Shown here: piece after piece, positions 10,352 to 24,218 of the stretch
How the letters are laid out: each line of letters opens with the position of its first letter
Numbering within the stretch: the first letter of the stretch is position 1
NCBI GenBank assembly: GCA_900708905.1
Contig: CAADRB010000022.1
Location: 1,312,916 to 1,376,915 of the forward strand
Direction: 5' to 3'
Length of the DNA: 64,000 nt
Origin: Hymenolepis diminuta
Taxonomy: Eukaryota > Platyhelminthes > Cestoda > Cyclophyllidea > Hymenolepididae
The notes under the pieces: model-generated
Told to the model about the DNA's origin: nothing
Databases searched by the model: none
Seen by the model: only the letters and a program-made list of their open reading frames with translations
Position numbers and translations under genes: made by a program

Positions 10352-13300
10352 TGCAGCAAGTAAAGTAGGCCATGATAACGAAAATAAGTAAACTGTTTTG
10401 CAGTCAATCTAGACTCTTAGAATTAAGTCAAATGGAAGAAGAGCAAAGAAAAAATGGACAAAATGTCGCATATCTTAGCAATGAAATTGGGTTAGGCACC
10501 ATTAACCAATCTTTAAAATTCGTATTCTTCCTTCTTACGCCTCCTACTGCTAATGAATACAAATAAGGGCCAGAAATTTTGTTTATTGAACTCTATATCC
10601 AGTGTGATAGTTGTAAAACCTGGTGGGAAACTAATTAAACGCACTTGAAAACCCAAGTCTAAAAGGATTTTAATTTCAACTCCAAATCTAGATGGATCCT
10701 TACTTTTGATCCAGCTTCTGCAAATATCACTCTCTTCACTAATCAAATGTCATAGTGAAGACCATATTGCTCTACCTGTTAAACTCGTATTTATTATTCG
10801 AACTTAACGGATAAATTTTTATCAAATGAACTATTGAGGTTTCGCCTTTAAGTATCTATCACCACCATGAATCACAGAAAACAGGAATAAACACTATTTA
10901 ACTCTTCGTATTAAATATTGGATATCATATTTTTGAATATTTTTCTTTCATTTTGACTAATCAGGCCTTCATTCAAAGTCAATAACTGTGTACTTCTAAA
11001 AAATGAAAATTTACTTGCACTTTATGTTTTAAAATGGCACACTTGTCAAAGTCAGTTCACTAGTAATGTTGCAGTAACATTAACTTCTTAAATGAATGCC
11101 AGTTAGTGAGACATTTGTAATTATCAGTCTTTTCCGGTAACCCATCCATCTATGCTGCAAATCAATATCGTTGATAAGTTTCGAAGTCTATTTGGTCAAA
11201 ACGATTCCTTAGAGTCCGTGTCAAAATGTGAATTCGATACGAAATTGTTTAACTTTCAGTACTAAAGTCATTGAAGGTAGAGATGAGTGATAATGGTCAA
11301 GATCAGTAATTGGTGCTTTAGCTTGAGATGTGAGAGTTAGAGCTCTGTTTCTGAAGATATATAATTGTCGATTCCCGTCTCTAAAATGGGATTCGAGTAA
11401 ACAACAGTGAAATGCAAGGCGGCCAATTTCATGCAAACTTCCGTAGAAAAGGAAGAAATAGCTGATCACTGTTCCACAGCCGTAACTTTCTACATGACTT
11501 CTAGTGCCAATTTTCGGACGCACTAAGTCTTATAAAAGACAGGGATGTTTAATGCTTCACTTAATAGAATGGCATCCGCAAGTCGACATTAAGTTCAATC
11601 CATGCCTCTTCAAAGGATCTATTGAGAAAGCAGCAAAAGATAACAGTACATATTATTCTGTCCATGTCCTTCTAGTATCCCATCCTGCTACCTTTTCGAT
11701 ATATTACTTCCTAGCACTTTGCTTGCAATATGTGGCAATTGAAAGGTTACTCTTTAAGAGGACCTCTGTGTGTAAATGTCGAAAGTTCTAAACTCGGTTG
11801 TTTGAGTGAAAACATGGTGGTGGCTCATTACAGAAGTACGTGCTCAGAGACACAGACTGCCGCCAAGAACCGTCATTAAAGCTCAAGGCTACAAATTCTG
11901 GAATGAAGTCTCGAGTATTTTACAAAACTGTATGCAAATACCTATGAAAATTTCAATCTTTTCATGAAACCTCATGTTGTGGGCTTTCTTCTAGCGTATT
12001 TTATTGTGCGGAAAGGCCTGTTAATATTTAAATTATTTGGAATGATTTGAAATCTTTGTATTTTATTTTACTTTTTTATTGATATTATTATTATTAAGGC
12101 AGAAATTTTAAATTCAAAACTATATTTTTAACACGCCTGAAAACTTAAAATTCTCACCAGAATGGTTTGAAGAAAGGCTTAACTTCACAAAAGCTGGTAA
12201 AATTAATATGTTTACTTTCACCAAGGTAACCTTACAACAAAATTTGGCAAACTTTCACTCCTTTGTTATACCACGTGCCTCACTGATATTTCAACATTTT
12301 TTTGTGAAGACTCTGAAGACTAACTCTAATTCATGGACATTAGGAGTAAATGTGAATTTCTTTAAAGCGGTCAAAATGTAATAATGCATACATCTATCAT
12401 AGCAACGGACCTTTTATGGTTGCTAAGGCTATTTTCTCATTATGATTATTATAAGATGGCTGTTGCTGTGGTTTTCCTCTTCTTAAGGAAACAGACTATG
12501 AAAAAACTTAATAATATGAACGAAGTTGAGTAGAACATCTATTTGATGGAATAGATTCTTTAAATTTGTGTCAATGATATAAAAGATGTTTCAGATATTT
12601 CGAGAATGGAAAGAGTGCTTCAGATTTTGGCAACAACACTAGTGTTGTGCTTAAGTTAAAGATTATAGACGGGATGCATTGTCTCAACCGTATCTATGAG
12701 CAGGTAGCATACACCTGAATGCATATTAGTTTAATTCCATTATCCACCTTCTTAACCACCTTCCCAGATTTGTACTTTATTAGATTGTTTTTATGTTCCC
12801 TTTGTTCTCATGCCTTCCCACGACTAAAATTCGTAAAATTTTTTGCCTTGGGCAATAATATAACAAACTGAGAACGATATGTGACTATCAGAAACACAAG
12901 AAACAATCATCTTGAGGACGCATGCAAGCCGAATGGTGATGGTAGCTAGTCTAGTCATAAGTATCATATGCGCTTTTCATACAGTCATCAATGCGGATGT
13001 GTTAGCTGCAGATTAGAGTAACTAAATTAGCCTCATGTCTTTATTTATATGGAATCTTCTTAAATGATTGAATTATGGCTTGGCCATTCCTTGTTTGATG
13101 ACAACTTTGCTTATTTATTCTATCTAAAACTCTAAGCTAAATATATTCTCTGTGGTTTGCTTACGTAGTTTTTACTTGCACGTCACGTCAGACGAACAAA
13201 GAGACTGTCTGTCCAAGTAACAATAATGCATTTACTTTAAGCAATTAATAGGGAATTAGCCCCGCGATAATTATCTATAAAGCCAAAAATATACAGGAGA

Positions 13301-13429
13301 GTTTATATTTGCGTGTATATTATTTTTGTTGGAGTTACAATCGCATTAAGTGACCGGCCATTCTACACTTAAGGGCATTGTTAAAAGAGTTTGTCCACTA
13401 GTTAAATTATAATTAACTCCCAAGTTCAG
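10352..13429. other. Gene-poor stretch, nothing recognised
   Basis: Short ORFs occur (for example + 10372-10566, - 11221-11523 and + 11504-11791), but none resembles a known protein or has a convincing splice context. No SINE or RF2 copy is evident. Confidence 0.4.
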
Positions 13430-13640
13430 TTAGGAAAGCATTTACCAATACCCATTGTGGGTAAAGAGATAACATCAAGGAACTTCCATGGTAAAAGACT
13501 GGAATTTCCCCACTCTCCTTACTATGCTGGCTTAATCGGTGCGATTGATCAATTCATCCAGAGTTTATACTAATGTGCTTTGAACTCGTGACCTCTGAAT
13601 TCACATATGAACGCATTAGCCACTGCAACATCAGTGAAAA
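13430..13640 (-). repeat. tRNA-derived SINE, reverse orientation
   Basis: Read on the - strand, it has a head ending GTGGCTAATGCGTTC with AGAGGTCACGAGTTC (B-box like), then a body segment with AATTGATCAATCGCACC and a tail matching the other copies (CCATGGAAGTTCCTTGATGT). The head and body are in the same order as in 43740-43940. Confidence 0.65.
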
Positions 13641-13660
13641 GCCAAATTCTAAATGTTTTC

Positions 13661-13679
13661 GCCCAAACGCTGTTTGGGC
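13661..13679. repeat. Perfect 8-bp hairpin
   Basis: GCCCAAAC at 13661-13668 and GTTTGGGC at 13672-13679, with a 3-nt loop, immediately beyond the reverse SINE. Function unknown; a cruciform or a chance palindrome. Confidence 0.5.
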
Positions 13680-13969
13680 TTAGGGAGAAGTAAAGTGATA
13701 CTGATCTCAGACACATCAAAAGATTTATAATGATAAGTATCCAGTTTTAAAATTCAGATTTTTATCTTTTACCTTCCCTCCTTTACTATAAAAATAGTTT
13801 TCAGGTTGGCAAAAGGTAGCACTTTTCAAATAAAACACATGCATTACTCTCCAATTCACTTCATTCTCAAACTATATCCGGCTAAATATGCCAATCGGTG
13901 GTTATATGGCACATTGATGCATGTGATATCATTTCCCACTCCAAAACTCGGCAGTAGAAGGGATAAGAC

Positions 13970-14335
13970 CGGAGAGCTCGCAAGTGTTGTGGTAAGACGC
14001 ATACACGCACCCCACGGAAATCCTTACTCGTTTCGTCCACTCGTGTAAGTGCGCCAAACACCGCGAAGGACAATAAACAGTGTGGCGTTACACTCTGCTT
14101 CGCGTTGCTGTGGTGACGCATTTGTTCGCCCTGCAGCAGGGCTAGTTATAGTTTTCTCCTCCTCCTGCATTGCCCCAAAATTTTATTGCTATCACTCTAT
14201 CTTCGCCCTGGTTACTTGCTTGCCTGCTCCTGTTTGTATGTGTGTATGTGCGTGTACGAAGAGGTTAAAGTAAACAGATATTCCCTGATCCTCGCCGCCA
14301 GTTAGCCAAGGAATTCTTCGCCACACAATAATTAG
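13970..14335. promoter_or_regulatory. CpG- and GC-richer island, possible promoter or enhancer
   Basis: This stretch is much richer in GC and CpG than the surrounding AT-rich DNA (for example GTAAGACGCATACACGCACC, GTGCGCCAAACACCGCGAAG, CTTCGCGTTGC, CCTCGCCGCC). CCTGCAGCAGG at 14130 is a palindrome. No TATA box or gene start is clear, so regulation is inferred from composition only. Confidence 0.3.
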
Positions 14336-14731
14336 ATGTAGCGTGTACAACGTCATTTCATAGTGATTTCTTCCATGGAAAATTTGCCATTTTGAATAAA
14401 TAGTAAAATTACTATTTAATTAATTATTAAAACAGTGCTAAGTGAACATAATAAATATTAGAATAAGCGGTCAGCCTCAGGCTCGGAATAGAAAATTTGG
14501 AGAATAGGAATGTCACTTCCACCCGCTAAATGGAATGTCTAATGTAGTAATTTGGGAGGGTAAACGCTCATTCCAGTGATGCTTAACCACAAGCCTTAAT
14601 TTGTTCAAAGTTATAAGTATGCCGAGCAACTATATTCGTACAATTTGTTAATGCAAGAAAGGGACCGTATTTCTACATAGTTTTAACGCACAGAAGGGGG
14701 TATCTAGAACATAGAAAATTTAATAGAAAAG

Positions 14732-14756
14732 TTTATTATTATTATTATTTATTATT
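14732..14756. repeat. (TTA)n microsatellite
   Basis: A short, slightly interrupted tandem TTA run. Confidence 0.8.
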
Positions 14757-17498
14757 AAGAACAAAAAATTTATCAATTCGAAATACTCCAGCTTTCGAAA
14801 TTGCATGACAACAAAGCAAAAGTTAGGACCAAAAAAAGGCAAAAAGTGTACAAGGTTCAAACTCGTCAAAAAGGAATTGTTTGAGGCTCCAAATTTCTAA
14901 GCGCAATCCCTTGTCCGGAGAGAGGAAGGGCAATGAAAATGTGCTTGATCGAATGGTTACCAGTGAAGCGACACACGATTAGCGCTTCCTACTTTTAACT
15001 GGGATCCCTAAAATAAGCTCCTAATCGTGAAACCTTGGATAGTTAAGCCCCACATTCCCGAGACCCAATATGCCCAAATCTACTGGACGAAAAGTGTCTG
15101 AATATGCTTTCTTCGGTCAGTAAAAAATGGTGACTGTATTTTTGGGTACAATGCAATGTTAACAGACGGTTGGCCTAGATTGGTGTCCTGCAGTGTGTCC
15201 GAAATTGATGATAGGACAAAACGCAATATTAATAGACGGTGGAGGAGTATCAATAATTATTTACAGCTGCAGAAAAATGATAAGAAGAGGTCAATACACG
15301 TTCTATGATTCAAGGAGAGTAATAAATTTTTCCAACACACTCAAGTTCCGGCTCAAGTCGGATAGGTGAGTGGTACTGTAATGGCTACCACATTGTGCAT
15401 ATATTTGTAAATTAATTTATAGAGGAATGTGTGACACTTGTATCATCCTAATATTTACAAAGCCATACTCATGCCTCTCAGTTAGATTACTGTACGAATC
15501 AAAAATAGATACACCTGTTAATTACCCATCTGTCCGTCCAGGTGTTTTCAAGCCTTCATTATATTAGTCTGCTACATTGTAACTTCATATTTCGTCTCAA
15601 TCAATTTATCGAATATACAATATCATATTTCAAATCATTTAGTGTGGTATTTGAATTTCTATTCAGTTATCTAAACCACGTCATACATTTTGAAATATTT
15701 TATATCAATTATAATTACTGTTTGCATAATTTGTATAATTATATAATTATATATATATAATTATGTATATATATATATGTGTGTGTAAGTACATGACTTT
15801 GCGTGTCCCTTTGACCTCTATACTAATTGCGGCCTGATATCAGTTCTTCATTCGGACTTAATTCTAACAATAAATTGTATTCATTCGCATTTCGGTGCTC
15901 CATAGTATAGTCATTTTCAGGTATTCAAGTGTGCTACTACAGGCTAAAGGCAGCGTGTGTAAAACAGCATACATAAAGAACCAAGCGTATAGAAAAGCGT
16001 TATGTATGAAACACACGTAATTAAAACGTTATTTCATTTGACCTTTTTTACTTCAAAACTCAATGTGAATTGAAATTAGCGTGTGGTTTATAAGCACAGA
16101 GGTAAAGATTGACGGAGTCTATCAAGTAGCTTTAATCCCATGTAAAGGTACTTAAGGATCCAGACCAAGTTAGGCTAGATATCTCCTCATAGAACTAATG
16201 ATCTTCCTGAAGCTATAAGGGTATAAGGGCCTTGCTCCAGTGAGAACACCAAGAACTGGGTTGAACTAATAGGCATTTGACATTTGGAAATGAATGAGAG
16301 TAGAAAGGAGGAAGGAGCAGGAGGAACTGGGAGGAAGGGGGAAACATCAGTGCTGAGCTGAGACAATTAGGATTGTGAGGAAGTGGCGAAATGTGATACG
16401 ATAGGGTGGCTGACCGATTTCACATTCTTTGTCCTATGATCAGCCACTGACAGACAGGCCAGAGATATGAGTCAGTAAGCGCGTAAAACACAGAAAGGTA
16501 GAGCAAGTCTATAAGTCAGATATCGCAGGTACTACATCATTTTAATTTAAACTAAGAGATATACCATACCATCAATTTAAGATGCACCGTCTTCATACTC
16601 TAGTTTTACGTTAATTTATACATTATTTACATTTATTTTATTTCCTTTGCAGTTATTTGCATAATTCCGCCTTGACGTGGATATTATTTGAATACCCGTA
16701 TAATTAAGGATATTAAGGTGCTGTTTAAGAAAATCTTATTTGCGAAGTTGATTTCTCAAAGGTAGACCAAAGCTTTCTGACTGAATTATCTCGTTATACC
16801 TAATTAGTATTCGCCGCACATTCCAAGATAGGTTTAAAAGTATAAAATCGTAATTCAAAGGGCGGCTTCTTGGCATTAATGAAGCTAATATTCTATTTTG
16901 AGTGTAAAAATTGGAAATGAAATCCTATTGTTTTTAGTTATTTAGAATAACAAAAGATAAATAGATTCTTGCAGAATTTAATAACATAAATAAATAACAA
17001 ACAAATATTGAACGAACTCTGAACTCAACGGATCTATGATTCCTTGAAATAGTTTCTGTTCTACTTCACTAAACAAAGAGAATGATTTCAGAAATAGAAC
17101 TGATCGATTTCTGATATCTTTAAGATGAAAAGGCTCTATTAATAATTCCAAATTAAGTTGATTTTTACTAAGCTTTTAATTATGCTTCAAACACTTATTT
17201 GTTTAAATGAAGTTAGAATGAAGATTTCACCTACTTTGCCTAATTAAGATGAACTTCCATCTTTTCCCCTAGAGATGAACGAGAAAAACTATTTTTAAAA
17301 TAAGTGCTTTTTTTTGCAATCGGTGTGATTTTTCCACAGCCTTTTGAAGACAAAGAAGCTTAGGCGAAGAAAACTTTTTAACTAGTAAAGAGGTTAAGCC
17401 ACTAAATTATCCTCAGGTGCTAACGGTGAGTAAGTTTAAACGAAATATTTGCGTCTCTTGATTCATAATTGTCGTGTCCTGAGCCAATATTCCCTTAC
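14757..17498. other. Gene-poor stretch with one (TA)n microsatellite
   Basis: An AT-rich simple repeat of TA units lies at about 15736-15786. The segment 14800-15300 has broken coding-like runs in all + frames and may be an old repeat, but no family can be named. A GA-rich patch lies at 16280-16390. Otherwise nothing is recognised. Confidence 0.4.
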
Positions 17499-17608
17499 CT
17501 GAGGTATCCGGCTTTGACAACCTCCCTTTATTCGATTCACCGGCTGGTAATATTTTATCCATAATACAATGTCCTTATCCAACCAAATTACCCCATCCGT
17601 ATGTTTAT
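17499..17608 (-). CDS. Orphan exon candidate, unknown protein
   Basis: On the - strand a 110-nt open segment is bounded by CTGCAG (acceptor, exon starting at 17608) and CAG|GTAAGG (donor after 17499), both close to consensus. It would be entered in phase 1 and left in phase 0. The 36 whole codons read with a protein-like mix of residues (DGVIWLDKDIVLWIKYYQPV, then NRIKGGCQSRIPQ). I do not recognise the family. No matching neighbouring exons were found, so it may be a single exon of a gene spread over large introns, a remnant, or chance. Confidence 0.3.
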
Positions 17609-18739
17609 CTGCAGTGACCTCAATAGATTTAAACTCCAACCTTATCATCTCTGCATGTTTATCAATTTCATGTGAATTACTTCAATGGCTGAAACTACCT
17701 AATTACTGTTCTATCAGACTTCCTACTAGTGTTAATGCATTATAATCATCTTCAGAACTAAAACCATTTAAAATCCTTCTACACAGACCAAGATTGGGCC
17801 GTAGAAAGGGAGGTTGAGGAATATTTTCACTTCTTAATCGATCATCTACTTGAAGACCTCCGGATAGTTTGATTGGTCACTTACATTAATATAACCGCTC
17901 CCTTTCAATTTAATGTATTATTTAATCAATACCAAGGGGCAGTAATCTGATTAAAATCAAGCATGAAAGCATATTAACTGTTTCATTTATTAACTTCATT
18001 ATTGGATTTAAATATTTACTAATTGTTCAGATTACATGGAATAAATTTATCAAATCTCTCTAACATTTAATATCTCGAACACTATTCATAAAGCCATTTA
18101 TTGTGAAACAAACTTACTCGAATGATTAATTAAATTTTTGGCTCTTATAATCCATTCATTCTAAATGATCTCCATGGTAGTGTATTAGGGTCACAAAGCA
18201 TTAGTAATTGCCTTCAGTTAATCAAATTAAAATATCAGCTTTAGTTAAATAAACAGAAATCTCGTTTTTACTGAAAATGATGCTTTTGTCCTTCTGTTTT
18301 TTGTTATGATTTGCTCTTCTTTGTAGGATTCCGCAACTGAATCTTAGATTCCTTTGGAAATACAATCCGACAGCACCACAATATGAAACTACCCACACCA
18401 CCATGCCAACAACAAGACGTATTGATAGATAGATTTGCATTATTCGTCATTTGCAACCGTAATGTTGATTAATCCATAGGAATAAAAGAGAATTTAAAGA
18501 AGCGGGAGGTAAAATCTGGAAAGAATTCTACGTATAATAATTATTTGTGAGGGAAAATATTATTTCTTTATATTTAACTGTTTTCAACCGGGAAAAGTGG
18601 GAGTTCTGAATAACAAATGAGCATTCGACATTAAAATTCATTCTTGATAAGCACTTTCGGTTGAGATTTATGTGAAATATTGGAGTTAATAGGATGATAC
18701 GTCCAATTTAAAAGCGCTATAATGATACTTATCTCTAGA

Positions 18740-18930
18740 TAGAAAAAGGTGAAATTTTTTAACGTTTTCTTCAAATATTCCACTCGATGAAAGGGAATAT
18801 TCTTTAGCACTCATCCTACCATATGAGAAACTCATATTCTGCCATTCTCCTCTAGACCATCGTCTACCCGCATGGTTGGTTAGAGCGTGGTCAAAAGGGA
18901 GCCTGATACGAGGTAGTATTGAATATTTTT
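18740..18930 (-). repeat. tRNA-derived SINE, reverse orientation, degraded
   Basis: On the + strand it reads CATATGAGAAACTCATATTC, TGCCATTCTCCTCTAGACCA and TGGTTGGTTAGAGCG, the reverse of the SINE body (ACTGGTTA ... GGTAGAATTTGAGTTTCTCA). The tRNA-like head is not clear. Confidence 0.5.
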
Positions 18931-20589
18931 GACGCACTGGGTAGAACTCACTAAAAATCTCCTAAAGGAATTCATTACTCGGACAATATTATCATTTAAT
19001 CTATTTGATTAGAAAAGTGGTTAGTTAATATTCATATCACAAATAAGATACGGACGTGGAAATGCAGAGCCTTAAATAGTACAGTTACCAGGTAGAGAGG
19101 AGGGTAAAATGTGAAAATTAGGAATATCTCTAGAGACCGGATTACAATTTTTTGCTTCCTAACTCTTGACACCTTCAAGATACATGTGGAGTTCATTTCC
19201 TTTGAGGGATTAGTTATCAAGACAATCGGGGACGGTTGCGTTGATTTTAGTTAACGGTAGTTTGAATTCTTAATACAGCTCTTGCAGCCTCATGGTCACA
19301 TGTTTATGATATAGCTCTAATTTATCTAATGCCAGAAGAGGGTTGACATCTGAAATTGCACAAGTTTAAAGAATGGGTGGTTGCACCAGTTCTATCTTCA
19401 CTGAAGCAAGGCATTTAGCTGGTATAAGCTAAGATTCACAGCTTTGAAGCCAACTACATATATATATATATATACATCTATTACTATTCCTGTCTGGTAA
19501 AAGCCGTCTCCACTACTTTACGATACGCTAACCTGACAGTCAATCAGTCTCTATACGTAATTTGTAAGCAGAAGAGGTCTTCGTTGAGTTATAAGTTGCC
19601 TGTCTTCTTCCTCCGATTCTGAATGGATTACTAGAATTAAGACCATTCTTGAGAAGAGTGGCGATTGGTGATAATGATCAGAACTCATAAGATATAACAG
19701 GAGTACGAAAGATCAAATTACCATTTTAATGGACCACGGATCTCTTGATATTTCTGAGAAAAGTCTTTAATTAATCACTATTCAAGGAACCAATTTTCAA
19801 GCTTCACCGATTGCTTCACTTCCCCTTCAACTGCGTTTTAAATTTATATTAAAATCCTAAAATAAATATACACTAAAATATTTCGGTCATTACTATGTAG
19901 AGCATTTTGATCGTTAATTTTAACAGACCGAATTATGTGTGATCTTAACCGGCTGTTCCACTTCGTAATAGTGAGATGGTGAGCAATGGTGGTGAATTCG
20001 TCTGGTGAATATTTTCATCCCCTTATTTTAAGACACGGCTCCAATTTACAATTTGGGCTTTGCGGACTAAAGTAAAACATTATTTGAATGAAGGCTCTCT
20101 TGGCATTGTAATAATTTAATGGCTCAATCACATTTCGTTCGTGAAAGTTTTTCAGATCTGCAAATTCTGCAGCATTTGCAATAACTAATAATTTCACTTT
20201 ACCGCAATAAAATGGAAATATTATTAAAATAAAGATCTACTAAACTGATAGTTCGGTAAGTGCAATTCATCACAATTCTAGTTTGACTGAAGTTCAGATA
20301 TTCTTTAAAGATTTCTATTTGATCTTCCGAAACTATAGGCCGAAATAGATGACAAATGGAAGCCATTATGTTCCGTTTTGGAAAGTTAGCTAAAACGATA
20401 AATTGTGAACTATGGAAAACCAAGAGCGTAGGATTAATGTTTACATCTAGGGAATGCGGGGCATCATATCGTCAGTTTCAAATAAATTTATTGTAAGAAC
20501 GAGCCATAACAAATGAAAAACTATGACACACTGTCCGTAGTTAATCAAAATGAAAAAGATGACTGCTGGCTCATTGGATGAGTAACAAT
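18931..20589. other. Gene-poor stretch with a (TA)n microsatellite
   Basis: A TA repeat lies at 19457-19474. Minus-strand ORFs at 19032-19220, 20015-20197 and 20199-20423 have no recognised similarity or firm splice context. Nothing else is supported. Confidence 0.4.
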
Positions 20590-20700
20590 TCTGTTTACAG
20601 TGAGCCGAATAATCAACCTTTCTATTTTACCGACAGATAAAGGGGACGCAGAATTTAGATTTCTCACCTAGGAGATTCCATGATGTTACTGCTATGTTAA
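20590..20700 (+). repeat. tRNA-derived SINE body fragment
   Basis: It contains ATAAAGGGGACGCAGAATTT then AGATTTCTCACCTAGGAGAT and TCCATGATG in the family order. The head is missing. Confidence 0.5.
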
Positions 20701-23700
20701 AGACGATTCTTGGAAAACGTTATCCAAAACGCTATGGTATAGTACATAAAGTCAATAGCAACGCAAAATTGCATTTCCCCATCAGATTTTAATCTTGTTT
20801 TAACAAAACCTTCAGATAGAATGGTTGAATAATCTCCGTTATTTTGAACAGATAAAGTAGGGATCAACCTTACACCACTACAAAAGGGAGAAAATATCCT
20901 TTAAAAGGGCGCAAAAAATAGGAAATTTCACTGATCTCCTCTTTAAGAAATCTTAAATGAACTTTCGTTGAGTTATTACAGATGTTAACCGGCTTTACCA
21001 TGACAGAGTGTTCATTTAAATGGGCTTTATATAAGCACTATTTCTATAAGTAAATAAAAAAAAATTTATTAGAAGGCGTTTTAAGGGCCAAGAATATTGC
21101 TGGGACTTAATTGCTGTGATATATCTCTTTACAAAACATGTTCTTCTATATAATGTTTAGAATAGTCAAATCAGATTTCATCCCTATTATCTAATCATTT
21201 TAAAGAACCTTGTGGTGACCATATACCCCACTTGATTTTTTTATTATTGAGCAGTTTACTGCCTCCCTCACCCAATTGTACGTCCTCTCGTCCTCTTCCT
21301 CCTGTCTTTGTACAGATTATCGATTTTTTCCGTCATCCACCCTTGTGTTGTGGAGCGATCTTCCCCACTGAATCACTGAATCCTTAGTAGAGCATCATGT
21401 CACTGACTTTGTCCCGTTTCTGTCCTGAAAAGGGTACTAGCTTAGCTTTCAATATTTAACGATACTAACTTCGAAGCTAGATCCTACCATTGTTGTATCC
21501 TGCTGAATCTGATTATTCAATATTTCTGAATAAATTTACATAGGAAGTTATTTTATTCTGAGATTGTCAAAATCTTCTTATTTAACCACCCCGTCTGCTG
21601 ATTGGCATTTGGATGTGGAGTGTGTAAATGACAGAATGAAGAAGAAGGAGAATCACTCCATCTCTCCTCGTGCAGACAGCGAGTCATTTATTTCAGCTAA
21701 TTTTGGAACAATTTGACATTAACCAGCTCTCGCTACTGTCTATGCTACCACTACTGCGTGCGCTACAAATCTTCCAGACGTACCGATTAAAATATCTACC
21801 CCTCCCCTAATATTGAAAAGCTTCTAAATGACCATGAGTGGACAAAGGAGAACGATTTTTGGCTACTTACATGAAAGCCCAAGGTAAACTTTAATAAACA
21901 ACTAACGTAATAAACTAATCAAATTGACCTTTTTTAAATTAATTTTCAAATATATTAAAAGAAAGCGTTTGAAAACATTCATTTTGGGCAAAGAAAACGT
22001 TCCAAAGATACTCTTTTTCCATTTAATACACTTTTCCCCTTTGGAATACAAAATACATTTTTTCAAAGTGCGAAAGAATTCGACTTAATTAAGAGATTTC
22101 AATTCGTGATTACGGCTGGAATTCAAAAACGAGCCCAAGGCCACAGGCTGACTCTCGGAACCTTTCCAAGATCACTCCACACCGTCAATGAGACGAAATG
22201 TACTGAGACCAATAATATTAGTACCATTGTATCGACTACGTGTTCGTACTCTACTAAAGTGCCCCGTCATTGTAAACTGATATTCAGATTTCCTAAACTG
22301 GATCATTAAAGTGATGCACTGTCATATTTCCGTGAAATTAATTGGTTTAATTCATGTTTACCGTCTGTTGCAACCCACTGCTTGAGGTCTGCACTTTTGA
22401 TCTACTTCGTAGTACAAAAGGATAGAAAATTCCTCAAATACGGAAAAGGTTTGTTTTACTTTCGATCTTGTTCCATATTTAAATTAAAAATAAAAGGAAT
22501 CATTATGCCGTTATATTTTAGGACAGTTTAGTCTATTACTTTAAGTATTTACAGATTCGGCATAGATGTGGTTTTCATATCCATCCTGTCATAATAAACA
22601 CCAACTGTTTATAGAAATATAGAAAGTACATGTCTCGATAAAATTAACCATTATATTCTCTGGACTGATGGAGTATTTTATATAGCTATTTAACAAGAAG
22701 AAATGCTGATGGTTATTTAAAATCACAATATAATTTACTAATTATATTGCCCAGCTATCTTCCTATTAATTTATTTAAGTATTCTTGTATTCACCTAAAT
22801 CTATTCGTTGAGGTCGTCTGATTAATCTCATGTCTGCTTTCCCCTAAAAATATTAATATCTGCAAATCTAAAGTCAGACACTAGACCATTGTGTTAGGAC
22901 AAGTTTTTTCCTGTTGTTTTAAATTGCGGCCGTTCTCGGGCTACTCAGACACCCTCTATCCCCTAATCTCTTCTCCCCAAGTTTAGACACACAAGCAGAA
23001 ACATCAGCCAGCCAATCAGTAAGTCAACATACAGAACTTAGTGATAATAAGAATTCGTCCTCTCGTCTCGCTTCAACTTACCCCGTGGCCGTCCCGTGTT
23101 TTAGTTGTATCTACCCAGACAGCCTGTATTTGTGTGTTGGGAAGGGGAGAGGAAGGACAGACATAAATAAAAATCTATAAACACGACTATTAATTGGCTA
23201 TAGACAAGAAATCTGAGCTCACCACCACCAACTTGCTACTGCTCTTTTCTAGACGGCCATAAAATACCGGCTAAATGGTCGGTAGATGATATTGGCCGGA
23301 TTTTCCGCTTGATCATGCAATTTATCTAAGGGCGAAAGTGCCTTGTTAAATGGCTCAGCAAAACTTATTGTTATTATCATTATTAAGGTGAGGTGGCATT
23401 GGACGATACAATTTAATAAGTAGTATGTAGTATCGAACTGTCTTAAATTCACGTTTATTTTGATACATGAAGAATCAAAATATATTGCCACTGAGGTTTG
23501 ATTATGCTTTTAATCAGAAGTACATATTAGACTTACTGCTTTTAAGTAGTATAGGTTTCAATAGTACTGAGATTGGGATGACGGTGATCTCAATTCAGTA
23601 GACTAATAATACCCCGAAACTTGGATTTAAAAACAAATATAATCCATCGGGAAAAGCGTGTCCAACTTTATTAATTCGACAAGAATATACGCTTCGGGAT

Positions 23701-24218
23701 AGGATGGATTACAATATTGAATAACGGGTTCTCTATAATATACATTACTAACGGTTAAAGACAAGTAATTATATAATGAAAGCTAACTGAAAAATATATA
23801 GTTGGTAGACAATATTTATTGCATTGTCTAGACATAATATTGCCCAAAGAATAAAAGCTGTTTTATTAATGTCTCAGACGGTATTTTCATGTATTCACCT
23901 TCTTGAATTATCTACATTTACAGGAATTAAAAACAGTATAAAATGTATGGAATTTCGGATTTGCATGCGTAACGTTTTGAAAAACCGAAAACTTTGAAGA
24001 CGAAATAAATCAAGATCCTTACAAATACATTATACATAAGTACGTTCAATGAAAAATCGGGACATAGAGGATTATCTAAGTCAACCCAAGGCAGATTTTC
24101 GGCGAGAAACAGAGATTTGAATGATGAATCCTATGAAGAAATCCATCCCTCTCATTTTTAAACTTCGGCATTAAACAATTGAAAGTGAAATGATTAGGTA
24201 TTGGTGGTTTAATCGTCC
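20701..24218. other. Gene-poor stretch, nothing recognised
   Basis: It includes two pyrimidine-rich patches (21250-21330 and 22950-23110). No exon, RNA gene or known repeat is supported. Confidence 0.4.

Noticed and set aside
14780..15300. Broken coding-like segment on the + strand that could be an old transposase
   Set aside because: No catalytic motif, terminal repeat or recognisable domain could be read.
18222..18440. A - strand ORF with a hydrophobic N-terminus that might be a signal-peptide exon for the 17499-17608 segment
   Set aside because: The required phase-1 donor is only guessed and nothing else supports a link.
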